Made by a program: the position numbers and the translations under genes
Assembly (NCBI GenBank): GCA_036675505.1
Contig: JAKFEW010000131.1
Coordinates: forward strand, 1-64,000
DNA: 64,000 bases
Source: JAKFEW01 sp036675505
GTDB taxonomy: Bacteria; Cyanobacteriota; Sericytochromatia; S15B-MN24; JAQBPE01
Reading direction: 5' to 3'
Shown: piece by piece, positions 57,343 to 64,000 of the stretch
Numbering within the stretch: the first letter of the stretch is position 1
Layout of the letters: each line of letters opens with the position of its first letter
Notes under the pieces: generated by a model
Seen by the model: the letters and a program-made list of their open reading frames with translations, nothing else
Told to the model about the DNA's origin: nothing
The model's database searches: none

Positions 57343-60264
57343 ATGCTCAACCCCCGCTCGCTCGCAGCCATCCTCGTTCTCACGGGCCTTTTCCCCGCTT
57401 CACCCGCCGCCGCGGCCCCCGCGGTGGACGTCACAGTGCCGATCGTCTACGGCTACAAGGCCGAAGGCCTGTACCACGGGAACTGGGCGCTCGCCGACCT
57501 GCGGCCGCTCTTCGAGGCCCCCGACGACGGGCCGTCCGGAAGGGGCTACCAGCTCGACAGCGGGGCGCTGCGCCACCGCCGTTGGCACCTGTGGTCAGCG
57601 AGCGCACCGCTGACCGTAGCTGAGGCGCGGCGGGCCTTTGCAGGCAAGGGCGTCACGCTCGTGGGCGGACCGACCGCGATCCGGGCGGTCTGGACCGACG
57701 GCCTCCAGGCCTTCGAGGCCCCCGGGCCCGCGCCGGCCTGGGTGGCCGATTGGCTCGCCGGGCAGGTGGGCGAACACGCCCACGCGCGCTTGAAGACGGC
57801 CGCCCTCTGGGCCGCGCGTGGTGCCGACGGCCGCGCGCTGTGGCTCTACGCCGAAGACGGCGCGCCGCCGCCAATCCCGGCGCTGAACGACGCCGAGGCC
57901 TGGCAGTGGGAGGCGGTGGCCCACGGCCGTGCCAGCCGCGACGGGCGCGAAACGACCTTTCACGCGGTGCCGCGAACGTTCGGCGGCGTCGCGCTGCACG
58001 CCCTCGCGGCGCGCTGGCGGGCGGAGGGGAACGCCTTGCGGGTCGACGCCGGCAACCTGGTCGACGACGCCACCTCGCCGGACGCCGAACTCGCCTTGCC
58101 GGACACGCTGGACGCGGTCGGCCGGATGGGCCTCGACGCGCTGGTGCCGTTCGATTTCGAGCTGCGCCTGCGGCATGCCGAGCAGGTGCGGCTCGCGGCC
58201 AGCGTGCCGCTGGTCGCGGCCAACCTGAAAGGCCCCGACGACGTCCCCGTGAGCCCCTGGGTGGTCAAGGAGCGTCACGGCAAGCGGATCGCGATCATCG
58301 GCCTCGTCGACGCCGAGCACGTGAAGCGCTACAGCCTGTACGCCGGGGACGGTGGTTGGGTGACGGAGGACCCGTTCACGGCCCTCTCGCGTGCCCTGCG
58401 CGAGGTGAAGCAGCAACGGCCCGACGCGGTCGTGGTCGTCACCAACCTGCGGGAAGACGAGTTGCCGCGCCTGCGCGACGAGGCCGAAGGCGTCACCGCG
58501 ATCGTCACGCGCTACCAGACTCGGGGCGAGTGGGACTACCGGGAGCGTTTCGAGACCGGCCCGCGCGACGCCCGCCAGGCGCTCCTGCCCTGGGTCATGG
58601 CCGGCGGCTCGAAGGACCAGCTGGGCAGGCTCACGCTCGGCTTCGGGGAGCGCGACGGCCGTGCCGGGCTGCGCTGGATCGAGAACGAGGTGAAGCGCGC
58701 GATCGCCGACCAGGAGGTCGACCCCTCACCCGCGCGCACCTGGGCGTTCGCCGAGCGCCTCGCCGCCTTCCAGGCCCGGCGCCAGGACGCCGTCCTGCCC
58801 GACCGCCGGCGCCTCGCGGCCCTGGACCCCCGCCTCGCGCGGCCGGACGGCCGGCCCGCGCCGCAGTACGATCGCGTCGCATGGTCCCGCATCGCCGCGG
58901 GTGCCCTGAAACGGGCCACCGGCGTCGAGGTCGCGCTGCTGCACGTCGTGCGCAACGCGCCGATCGCCGACGGCGAGGTGCCGCGCCACGTCGCGGACAG
59001 CTGGCTCAAGCGCGAGCGGGTCGTGCTGGTGCAGATGAGCGGCGGCCAGATCAAGCGCCTGCTCGCGCGCGATGGCGCGAAGTCGCCTTTCGTGACGGCG
59101 GGTTACCACCCGGAAGCGGGGGTCATCGGCGGCCGCGAGCTCGACGAGACCGAACACTACAGGGTCGCCACGACCGAGTCGATCGCGCGCTCGGAGCATG
59201 CCGACGAAGACTTCGAGGGTCCTGTCGACGCCGAGCTGAAGCGGGTGGGCGACCGGATCGTCCGCGGCGGGAGCGGCGTCGGCATCGGCGACGCGACGCT
59301 CGGCGTGCTCGACGCCCTGCGAGATCGCCACGGCGGCTTCGACGACGCCTACCTGCAAGACCTCGCCGCGCTGATGCTCGACGACGGCCAGGCCTTCGAT
59401 TCACGCTGGCGGGTGCTCGTCCGCCACAACGAGCTGACTTACCAGCACTTCCAGGCGAGCCCGCGCGACACCTTCGACAAGGTCCGCAACGCCGAGATCA
59501 ACAACCCGGACAGCGCGTTCTACGGCGCGAAGGCGGACGTCGCCGCGATCCACGAGGCCGAGGCGATCGAATGGGAGAACCGCGGCATCCTGCGCTACGT
59601 GCGCGCCGACGTGGTCGAAGCGGAGCCCGACCCGAACGCCGAGCCGGATGCCGCCGAGCAGGACGACCTGGTCCAGCTCACGAGCGAGCTGCGCGTGAAG
59701 GCCGCCGCCCTGCCCTCGGGCTTCGCCGAGGTGCCCCTCGTGCCATACCTCAGCGGCAACTATCTGACGGAGTTCACGCCCTCGATCGACGAGAACGGCG
59801 ACTTCAACCCCCGACGGCAGGAGCTCAACGCCCATACCGGCCTCGTCGTACGCCCGGACGCCTGGCTGAAGGAGCTGCGCGTGGGCCTGATCGGCAAGAA
59901 TGACCTGGCATCGCCGGTGGGCCGCTTCGAGCCCGGGTTCCAGGTCCTCGCCCTCGCGGAGCAGCCGATCGGCCCGGCCACGCTGGCGGTCAGCGCCGAT
60001 GCGCGGCACTTCCTGGGCATGCCCGAGGACGGCCCCGAGGACCTGGCCTGGCTGAACAAGCTGTCCGTGGCGCTGCGCTTCCCCCTGGGTGGCGGCCTCA
60101 ACCTGGCCGTCGGCACGGATGCGCTCCTGTTCTTCGGCAAGCTGCCGGAAACGGCCACCTGGGGCAATGCCATCACCCCGACGATCGGCATCACCTACAA
60201 CGGCGTCTGGAAGCCACGCTACGGTGTGCTCTACGATCCGGGCGACCGCGAAGAGGAAGAATGA
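57343..60264 (+). CDS. Secreted 5'-nucleotidase-like protein with degenerate active site
   Basis: A 973-aa exported protein (signal SLAAILVLTGLFPASPAAAA). The central part follows the 5'-nucleotidase/UshA fold: LRVDAGNLVDDA in place of a GDxxD motif, PLVAANL, KRIAIIGLVDAEH, and a 5'-nucleotidase C-terminal-like domain (GVEVALLHVVRNAP...VLVQMSGGQIKRLL). The metal-binding GNHD/E and GGHSH motifs are missing, so it looks like a pseudoenzyme. The C-terminal ~230 residues are rich in alternating beta-strands and could be an outer-membrane or cell-surface domain. It begins 30 bases after the ABC-F gene. Confidence 0.75.
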   Translation: MLNPRSLAAILVLTGLFPASPAAAAPAVDVTVPIVYGYKAEGLYHGNWALADLRPLFEAPDDGPSGRGYQLDSGALRHRRWHLWSASAPLTVAEARRAFAGKGVTLVGGPTAIRAVWTDGLQAFEAPGPAPAWVADWLAGQVGEHAHARLKTAALWAARGADGRALWLYAEDGAPPPIPALNDAEAWQWEAVAHGRASRDGRETTFHAVPRTFGGVALHALAARWRAEGNALRVDAGNLVDDATSPDAELALPDTLDAVGRMGLDALVPFDFELRLRHAEQVRLAASVPLVAANLKGPDDVPVSPWVVKERHGKRIAIIGLVDAEHVKRYSLYAGDGGWVTEDPFTALSRALREVKQQRPDAVVVVTNLREDELPRLRDEAEGVTAIVTRYQTRGEWDYRERFETGPRDARQALLPWVMAGGSKDQLGRLTLGFGERDGRAGLRWIENEVKRAIADQEVDPSPARTWAFAERLAAFQARRQDAVLPDRRRLAALDPRLARPDGRPAPQYDRVAWSRIAAGALKRATGVEVALLHVVRNAPIADGEVPRHVADSWLKRERVVLVQMSGGQIKRLLARDGAKSPFVTAGYHPEAGVIGGRELDETEHYRVATTESIARSEHADEDFEGPVDAELKRVGDRIVRGGSGVGIGDATLGVLDALRDRHGGFDDAYLQDLAALMLDDGQAFDSRWRVLVRHNELTYQHFQASPRDTFDKVRNAEINNPDSAFYGAKADVAAIHEAEAIEWENRGILRYVRADVVEAEPDPNAEPDAAEQDDLVQLTSELRVKAAALPSGFAEVPLVPYLSGNYLTEFTPSIDENGDFNPRRQELNAHTGLVVRPDAWLKELRVGLIGKNDLASPVGRFEPGFQVLALAEQPIGPATLAVSADARHFLGMPEDGPEDLAWLNKLSVALRFPLGGGLNLAVGTDALLFFGKLPETATWGNAITPTIGITYNGVWKPRYGVLYDPGDREEEE

Positions 60265-60276
60265 GCGTCCTGGCGC

Positions 60277-60975
60277 TCAGCGCCCCAGGTGGGTCTGGAA
60301 CGCCGCCAGGGTGCTCGCGATCAGGTCGGCGTAGCGACCGCGTACCCGCGTGTCGGATCGGACGGCCCAGGGCGTCTCGAGGTGCAGCGCCATCGGGACG
60401 CGCGCGAGGGCGCCGGACCGCTTCGCGCCGCCCGCGCGGTAATGGATCGCGTCGAGCGGCTCGATGAGCCACGGCAGACGCGGCATCCCGCGGTCGAGGA
60501 ACGCGAGCCGGCGGCCGAAGTCCGCCTTGAGCCAGGTCGCCTGGGCGGCATCCACGCCGACGGTCGCGACCTCGATCGCCCCAGCCGACGCGGCGCGGCT
60601 GTTGCCATGGATTTCCACGTACAGGCTCGGCTGCTGGGCATCGAGCCGCGCGGCCCAGGCGGCCCAGACCCGCTGCGACGCGGGCGTCACGTATTCCGCG
60701 TCGGCCGCGAGGCCCACGCCTTCCGTCGGGCGGTTCACGTTGATCGGGCGGGCCGACGTCCGGTAGCCCGACGCGAGCAGGTAGCCGCCTCCCGCGAGCA
60801 GCGCCACACGCCTGGCCATCTCGTCCGTGTGGCGGTCGAAGCCGCCGTGCGGCGCGGCCACGAGCAGCCCATGGCGAACATCGAGCACCTGCATCACGCC
60901 GCCGGGCGCGTCGGGGATGGTGGGGCCCGCCAACAGGTCGGCCGCGAGTACGATTGCCAGGGTTGCGGGCATCAT
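60277..60975 (-). CDS. Secreted N-formylglutamate amidohydrolase/PGA-hydrolase-like protein
   Basis: A 232-aa protein with a short N-terminal signal (MPATLAIVLAADLLAGP). Zinc-peptidase-like motifs are LLVAAPHGGFDRHTD, RPINVNRPTEG and YVEIHGNS, matching the H..E..H layout of N-formylglutamate amidohydrolase and poly-gamma-glutamate hydrolase families. The substrate may be amide-linked glutamate or a peptide. GGAGG lies 7 bases before ATG 60975 (a second ATG follows at once). It is divergent from the FHIPEP-like gene. Confidence 0.72.
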   Translation of the reverse strand: MMPATLAIVLAADLLAGPTIPDAPGGVMQVLDVRHGLLVAAPHGGFDRHTDEMARRVALLAGGGYLLASGYRTSARPINVNRPTEGVGLAADAEYVTPASQRVWAAWAARLDAQQPSLYVEIHGNSRAASAGAIEVATVGVDAAQATWLKADFGRRLAFLDRGMPRLPWLIEPLDAIHYRAGGAKRSGALARVPMALHLETPWAVRSDTRVRGRYADLIASTLAAFQTHLGR

Positions 60976-60988
60976 GGAAAGGTCCTCC

Positions 60989-61021
60989 GGGTATAGGGGG
61001 ATGTACCCCTCGGGGTATAAC
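60989..61021. promoter_or_regulatory. Divergent control region with paired GGGTATA repeats
   Basis: Two direct GGGTATA copies (60989-60995 and 61013-61019) flank the palindrome AGGGG-GATGTA-CCCCT (60995-61010). TATAAC (61016-61021) may serve as -10 for the plus-strand operon. The arrangement looks like a regulated divergent promoter. Confidence 0.45.
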
Positions 61022-61085
61022 CTATGTACGTTCGGTTGCCGCGGTGCCGCGCCTGCTGAGCGATCGGACCGGGAGGATGAGGGAG

Positions 61086-62324
61086 ATGGTAGACCGGGAA
61101 CGGGCTTTGCACCTGCTTCTGGGCCGGTACCGCTACGAGGAGGCGATGCGCCTGTTCGGCGAATATTGCCTGTTGCTCGAAGAGGACTGGAACGACTTCA
61201 TCGCCCGGCACAGCCCGCAGCGGCTGCGCGTATTGCACCGGCAATTGGCCGCGGTGGGCCTGTGGCCCCCAGAGTTGGTGCCCCCGACGGGTGGCGGCAC
61301 GGGCTTGCTGGCCGAGGCCAGGAAAGCGATCACCGGACTGCTAGGCGGCCTGCAAGGGCCGCCCGCGATTCCGGCCTACGAGGCCATCCCGATGGCGCCG
61401 CCCGCGCCTGGCGAGGCCGGCATGGTCGCGGCCCAGGAAACCGCGATTGGCCGCGACCCGGAGGTGGTGCTCCAATCGCTGGTCGCGCCGCCGCTGACGA
61501 TCGAGATGGCGCCGGACCTCGCCCAGCATGCCGCCGTGGGCGGCAGCGAGAGCCCGCTTCACGATGCGATCGCCCACGCACGGTACCGGCTCGCCCACGA
61601 CCTGGGCTTCGTCTTCCCGCTCGTGCATGTGCGCGAGAACATCGACATCGGCCCGCGCACCTATGCCATCCGCATCAATGGCGAGACCGTCGCCGAGGGT
61701 CGCGTCCACCCCGACTTCATGGCCGCCGTCGGCCCCAGCCTGCCGCCGGATTGGGCTACCGAGCCGCATCCGGTCCGCCATGGGCCGATCTCGTGGGTCA
61801 CGGAGCCGGTGGCGCGGACCTGGGAGGGCGACGTCCAGGCCCCCAGCGCGATCGTCTCGGAGCACGTCGAGGAGGTCATCCGGCGCCATGCGCACAGGCT
61901 CTTCAACAACCAGGCGCTCGACATGCTGCTGCGCGCCTACGAGCCCGAGATCGGCAAGGACACGCTCTCCGAGCTGTTCGGCCGCTTCATGTCGATGAGC
62001 GAGCTGCGGCTCGTGCTGCAGGCGATGCTCAAGCAGGGCTACGGCGTCCGCAACTTGCCGAAGATCGTCGACATTCTCATGAGCCACTTCATCAACTATC
62101 TGGCCGAGAAGCCGCTCAGCATGGACGAGACCTGGAAAATCTCCTCGCACATCCCGTTCTTCTCCACCGAGGAGCTGGTCCGGGTCGCCTGCGTGGGGCT
62201 CGGCCTGCCGACCGGCGTCGATCGTCGCGCTGGCATCCATGCCGCTCTCGAGCGGGCGGTTCGCCAGACCGTGATGCCGCCTCTCCCTGTGGATTCGGAA
62301 GGACAGCATCCGCAAGGCCTGTAA
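61086..62324 (+). CDS. Soluble FlhA-like (FHIPEP cytoplasmic domain) protein
   Basis: A 412-aa protein without any transmembrane segment. Residues ~136-365 resemble the cytoplasmic half of FlhA/SctV export-gate proteins: PLTIEMAPDL, then RYRLAHDLGFVFPLVHVREN (FlhA: FAQEMGFLPPVVHIRDN), TYAIRINGETVAEG, SAIVSEHVEEVIRRHAHRL (FlhA: VVATHLNHLISQHAAEL) and LKQGYGVRNLPKIVDIL (FlhA: VPIRDMRTIL). The N-terminal ~100 residues are a distinct helical domain. No other flagellar or type III gene is in the window. ATG 61086 is chosen for GGAGG 9 bases upstream. Followed after 37 bases by the MshEN-like gene. Confidence 0.8.
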   Translation: MVDRERALHLLLGRYRYEEAMRLFGEYCLLLEEDWNDFIARHSPQRLRVLHRQLAAVGLWPPELVPPTGGGTGLLAEARKAITGLLGGLQGPPAIPAYEAIPMAPPAPGEAGMVAAQETAIGRDPEVVLQSLVAPPLTIEMAPDLAQHAAVGGSESPLHDAIAHARYRLAHDLGFVFPLVHVRENIDIGPRTYAIRINGETVAEGRVHPDFMAAVGPSLPPDWATEPHPVRHGPISWVTEPVARTWEGDVQAPSAIVSEHVEEVIRRHAHRLFNNQALDMLLRAYEPEIGKDTLSELFGRFMSMSELRLVLQAMLKQGYGVRNLPKIVDILMSHFINYLAEKPLSMDETWKISSHIPFFSTEELVRVACVGLGLPTGVDRRAGIHAALERAVRQTVMPPLPVDSEGQHPQGL

Positions 62325-62361
62325 GGCCCTGCGGAGCATCCAGGTTAGGAGAACCACCAGC

Positions 62362-62787
62362 ATGTACGAAGCGTCTCAGCAGGCTCGCGCGAGCTTTCTC
62401 GAGGAGATCAACGCCGGCTTCTTCGGCGAGTACCTGATTTCTCAGGACATGATCGACCGCGCGCAGCTCGAAGAGGGCCTCAGCCAGCAGAAGACTCTTG
62501 CGTCGCATCTCAAGATCGGCGAGTTGTTGGTCAAGACCGGCGTGCTCAAAGGTGACGACCTCATGCGCGCCCTGCGCGATTACAAGGCCGGCATCCGCAT
62601 CGGCGAGCTGTTGATCCACCAGGGCGACATCGGCTTCATCCAGCTGCTCGAGGCGCTGGACTACCAGCAGGCCGAGGGCGTGCAGCTGGGCGAGGCGCTC
62701 GTGCACCTGGGCCATTGCTCCCGGCCGCAGATCGACGAAGTGCTGCAGCTCCAGCGCTCGCTTCAGGCCGTGACCGAGGCATCCTAG
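62362..62787 (+). CDS. MshEN/T2SSE N-terminal-like stand-alone protein
   Basis: A 141-aa soluble protein with three repeats of the LGE-LL/V pattern (KIGELLVKTG, RIGELLIHQG, QLGEALVHLG), each followed by a helix with Leu and Ala-Leu. This is the layout of the MshEN/GspE N-terminal domains that bind c-di-GMP or an export-platform partner. There is no ATPase part. It probably forms an operon with the FHIPEP-like gene (TTAGGAGA upstream of ATG 62362). Its stop overlaps the convergent uvrC-like gene by 4 bases. Confidence 0.72.
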   Translation: MYEASQQARASFLEEINAGFFGEYLISQDMIDRAQLEEGLSQQKTLASHLKIGELLVKTGVLKGDDLMRALRDYKAGIRIGELLIHQGDIGFIQLLEALDYQQAEGVQLGEALVHLGHCSRPQIDEVLQLQRSLQAVTEAS

Positions 62788-63908
62788 AACTGGGGTGGGC
62801 CCGGAATCGCCCGCTCCGCCGACCTTTCCGCCGCCGCTCGGGTCTCGACCCGGGCGGCGTCCCTCATGCCGGCCGTGACCGTCCAGGCTTCGGCGAGCGC
62901 GTCGTCGAGCGGGCGGCCGTTCAGCGAGATGGCGCGGCCTTCGTCGCGGTGCTTGTGCAGCCAGGCGGAGATGATGTTGATCTCGTCGAGCTCGGCCTGG
63001 TGGACCGACAAAGACGGCGGCGGCGCGGCGAGCACGTCCGAGACTCGGCGCGCGACGCCGCGGGCGCGGCGACGCGTGACGGCCGACTCGGCGTGGACCA
63101 GGCGGCCGCGCCGCACCACGAGCCAGAGTGCCGCACCGGGCTCGGCGGCGGGCAACACGATCAAGGCGTCGAGCTCGGCGATCGCCGCCTGCAGCGCGCC
63201 CTGCCGCGCCACCCAGGGCGCCAGCATGCCCAGGCGGTTGCGCAGCACCGCGGCCCGTTCGAACTGGAGGTTTTCGGCGGCCTCGGCCATGTCGCGCTCG
63301 AGGCGTTGGAGGACCTCGCCCGCGCCGCCGCCCAGGAAGCTCGCGAGCTCGGCGAGCCCGGCCGCGTAGGCGGCCTGGTCCACCAGCCCGACGCAAGGCG
63401 CCGAGCAGCGGCCGATCGTGTGCTCGAAGCAGGCCCGGCTGGCGAGCGGCGCGCAGCTCCGCCAACGGAACAGCGGCCGCATCGCGTCGAGCGCCTCGCG
63501 CGCGCGGTACTCGCCCGGGAATGGGCCGAAGTAGGTGCCACCGTCGTCCACCAGCTCGTAGGTCAGCTGGACGCGCGGGAAGGGCTCGTTGGGGATCTTG
63601 ATGAACGGGTAGTGGCGGTACGTACGACCCTGCAAGTTGTAGAGCGGCGCGCGCGCCTTGATGGTGCGCGACTCGACGAGCAGCGCCTCGAGCTCCGAGC
63701 CGCAGGGGCGCGTCTCGAGCCGCGTCGCCTCGTCCTTGAGGCGAGCCGTGTAGCGCGTGTGGCCGCCGTTCGGGCCGAAGTAGCTGCGCACCCGCGAGCG
63801 CAGGCTCACCGCCTTGCCCACGTACAGCAGGGTGTCGGCGGCGTCGTAGAACATATACACGCCGGGGCTGGCGGGCAGCCGGCGGATTTCCTCCCGGAGG
63901 TCGGCCAT
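62784..63908 (-). CDS. UvrC-like GIY-YIG nuclease, half-length
   Basis: A 374-aa protein: GIY-YIG domain (SPGVYMFYD...LLYVGKA, residues ~13-90) followed by the UvrC middle part with Cys-rich segment CFEHTIGRCSAPCVG and a UVR-like helix pair (~200-230). True UvrC (~600 aa) has a C-terminal RNase H-like nuclease and HhH domains; these are absent and the end is low-complexity. It therefore resembles Cho-type proteins, which make only the 3' incision. No good ribosome-binding site at ATG 63908. Confidence 0.85.
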   Translation of the reverse strand: MADLREEIRRLPASPGVYMFYDAADTLLYVGKAVSLRSRVRSYFGPNGGHTRYTARLKDEATRLETRPCGSELEALLVESRTIKARAPLYNLQGRTYRHYPFIKIPNEPFPRVQLTYELVDDGGTYFGPFPGEYRAREALDAMRPLFRWRSCAPLASRACFEHTIGRCSAPCVGLVDQAAYAAGLAELASFLGGGAGEVLQRLERDMAEAAENLQFERAAVLRNRLGMLAPWVARQGALQAAIAELDALIVLPAAEPGAALWLVVRRGRLVHAESAVTRRRARGVARRVSDVLAAPPPSLSVHQAELDEINIISAWLHKHRDEGRAISLNGRPLDDALAEAWTVTAGMRDAARVETRAAAERSAERAIPGPPQF

Positions 63909-63990
63909 GGGGTGATTAGCTTAACATAATGGGAACGGCGGCGGGGTTACGTTTTATCGGCCGGGACAGGCGGCCGGATCGGCCGGCTGG

Positions 63991-63996
63991 TACAAT
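63991..63996 (+). promoter_or_regulatory. -10-like box at right edge
   Basis: TACAAT in a gap divergent from the UvrC-like gene, followed by GGCG at the window end. Probably the promoter of a gene beyond the window. Confidence 0.4.
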
Positions 63997-64000
63997 GGCG

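Overview
The window is about 64 kb of a high-GC chromosome (most coding sequence is roughly 65-70% GC) with densely packed genes and short gaps. There is no rRNA, CRISPR array, transposase or phage gene. The content suggests a free-living, aerobic or microaerobic, Gram-negative heterotroph. Evidence: a complete cbb3-type cytochrome oxidase operon, at least seven lipobox or secreted proteins, adenylosuccinate synthesis genes, ClpP, a B12-dependent fused acyl-CoA mutase, glucokinase and an OPT transporter. The lineage cannot be fixed from the sequence. NHL-repeat, collagen-like and EF-hand lipoproteins together with a cbb3 oxidase would fit a deep-branching group such as the non-photosynthetic relatives of Cyanobacteria or a myxobacterium-like lineage, but this is a low-confidence inference.

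Layout. 1-5.6 kb: 5' part of a Ser/Thr kinase-ATPase, an unknown helical protein, a cytochrome P450, a collagen-like lipoprotein, a 35-bp inverted-repeat element and a universal stress protein. 5.6-14.3 kb (minus strand): one compact operon ccoN-O-Q-P-G, a 72-aa gene, ccoI, ccoS and a DASS-family transporter, with overlapping stops and starts at its end. 14.4-24.6 kb: a response regulator-histidine kinase, an LplT-PlsC-like fusion, several small lipoproteins, an array of five hairpins, PolX head-to-head with a PHP-domain lipoprotein, and an EF-hand lipoprotein ended by strong terminators. 24.6-34.4 kb: an unknown 515-aa protein, purB and purA (divergent), a 976-aa NHL-repeat lipoprotein with an octapeptide repeat, and an orphan amino-acid ABC ATPase. 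34.5-44.3 kb: receiver protein, tadA, GAF histidine kinase, coaE-dipeptidase, a beta-lactamase/NlpC-P60 fusion, a RecB-like nuclease, a crotonase and a DUF192 lipoprotein. 44.3-51.7 kb: icmF, OPT transporter, glk and a HAD phosphatase. 51.75-55.5 kb: tRNA-Arg(CCG) and tRNA-Gln(CTG), a three-gene envelope cluster with overlapping ends, a small lipoprotein, asparaginase and clpP. 55.6-64 kb: an ABC-F ATPase, a large pseudo-5'-nucleotidase, a secreted amidohydrolase-like protein, a soluble FlhA-like (FHIPEP) protein paired with an MshEN-like protein, and a UvrC-like half-length nuclease.

Most striking are the soluble FHIPEP cytoplasmic-domain protein next to an MshEN-like (potential c-di-GMP-binding) protein at 61.1-62.8 kb, with no other flagellar or type III gene nearby. 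Other points are the class A beta-lactamase-like/NlpC-P60 fusion beside an M19 dipeptidase, the five-hairpin array near 19.0 kb, the 35-bp inverted repeat near 5.0 kb, the apparently leaderless promoters, and the single-heme CcoP in an operon coupled to an anion transporter.
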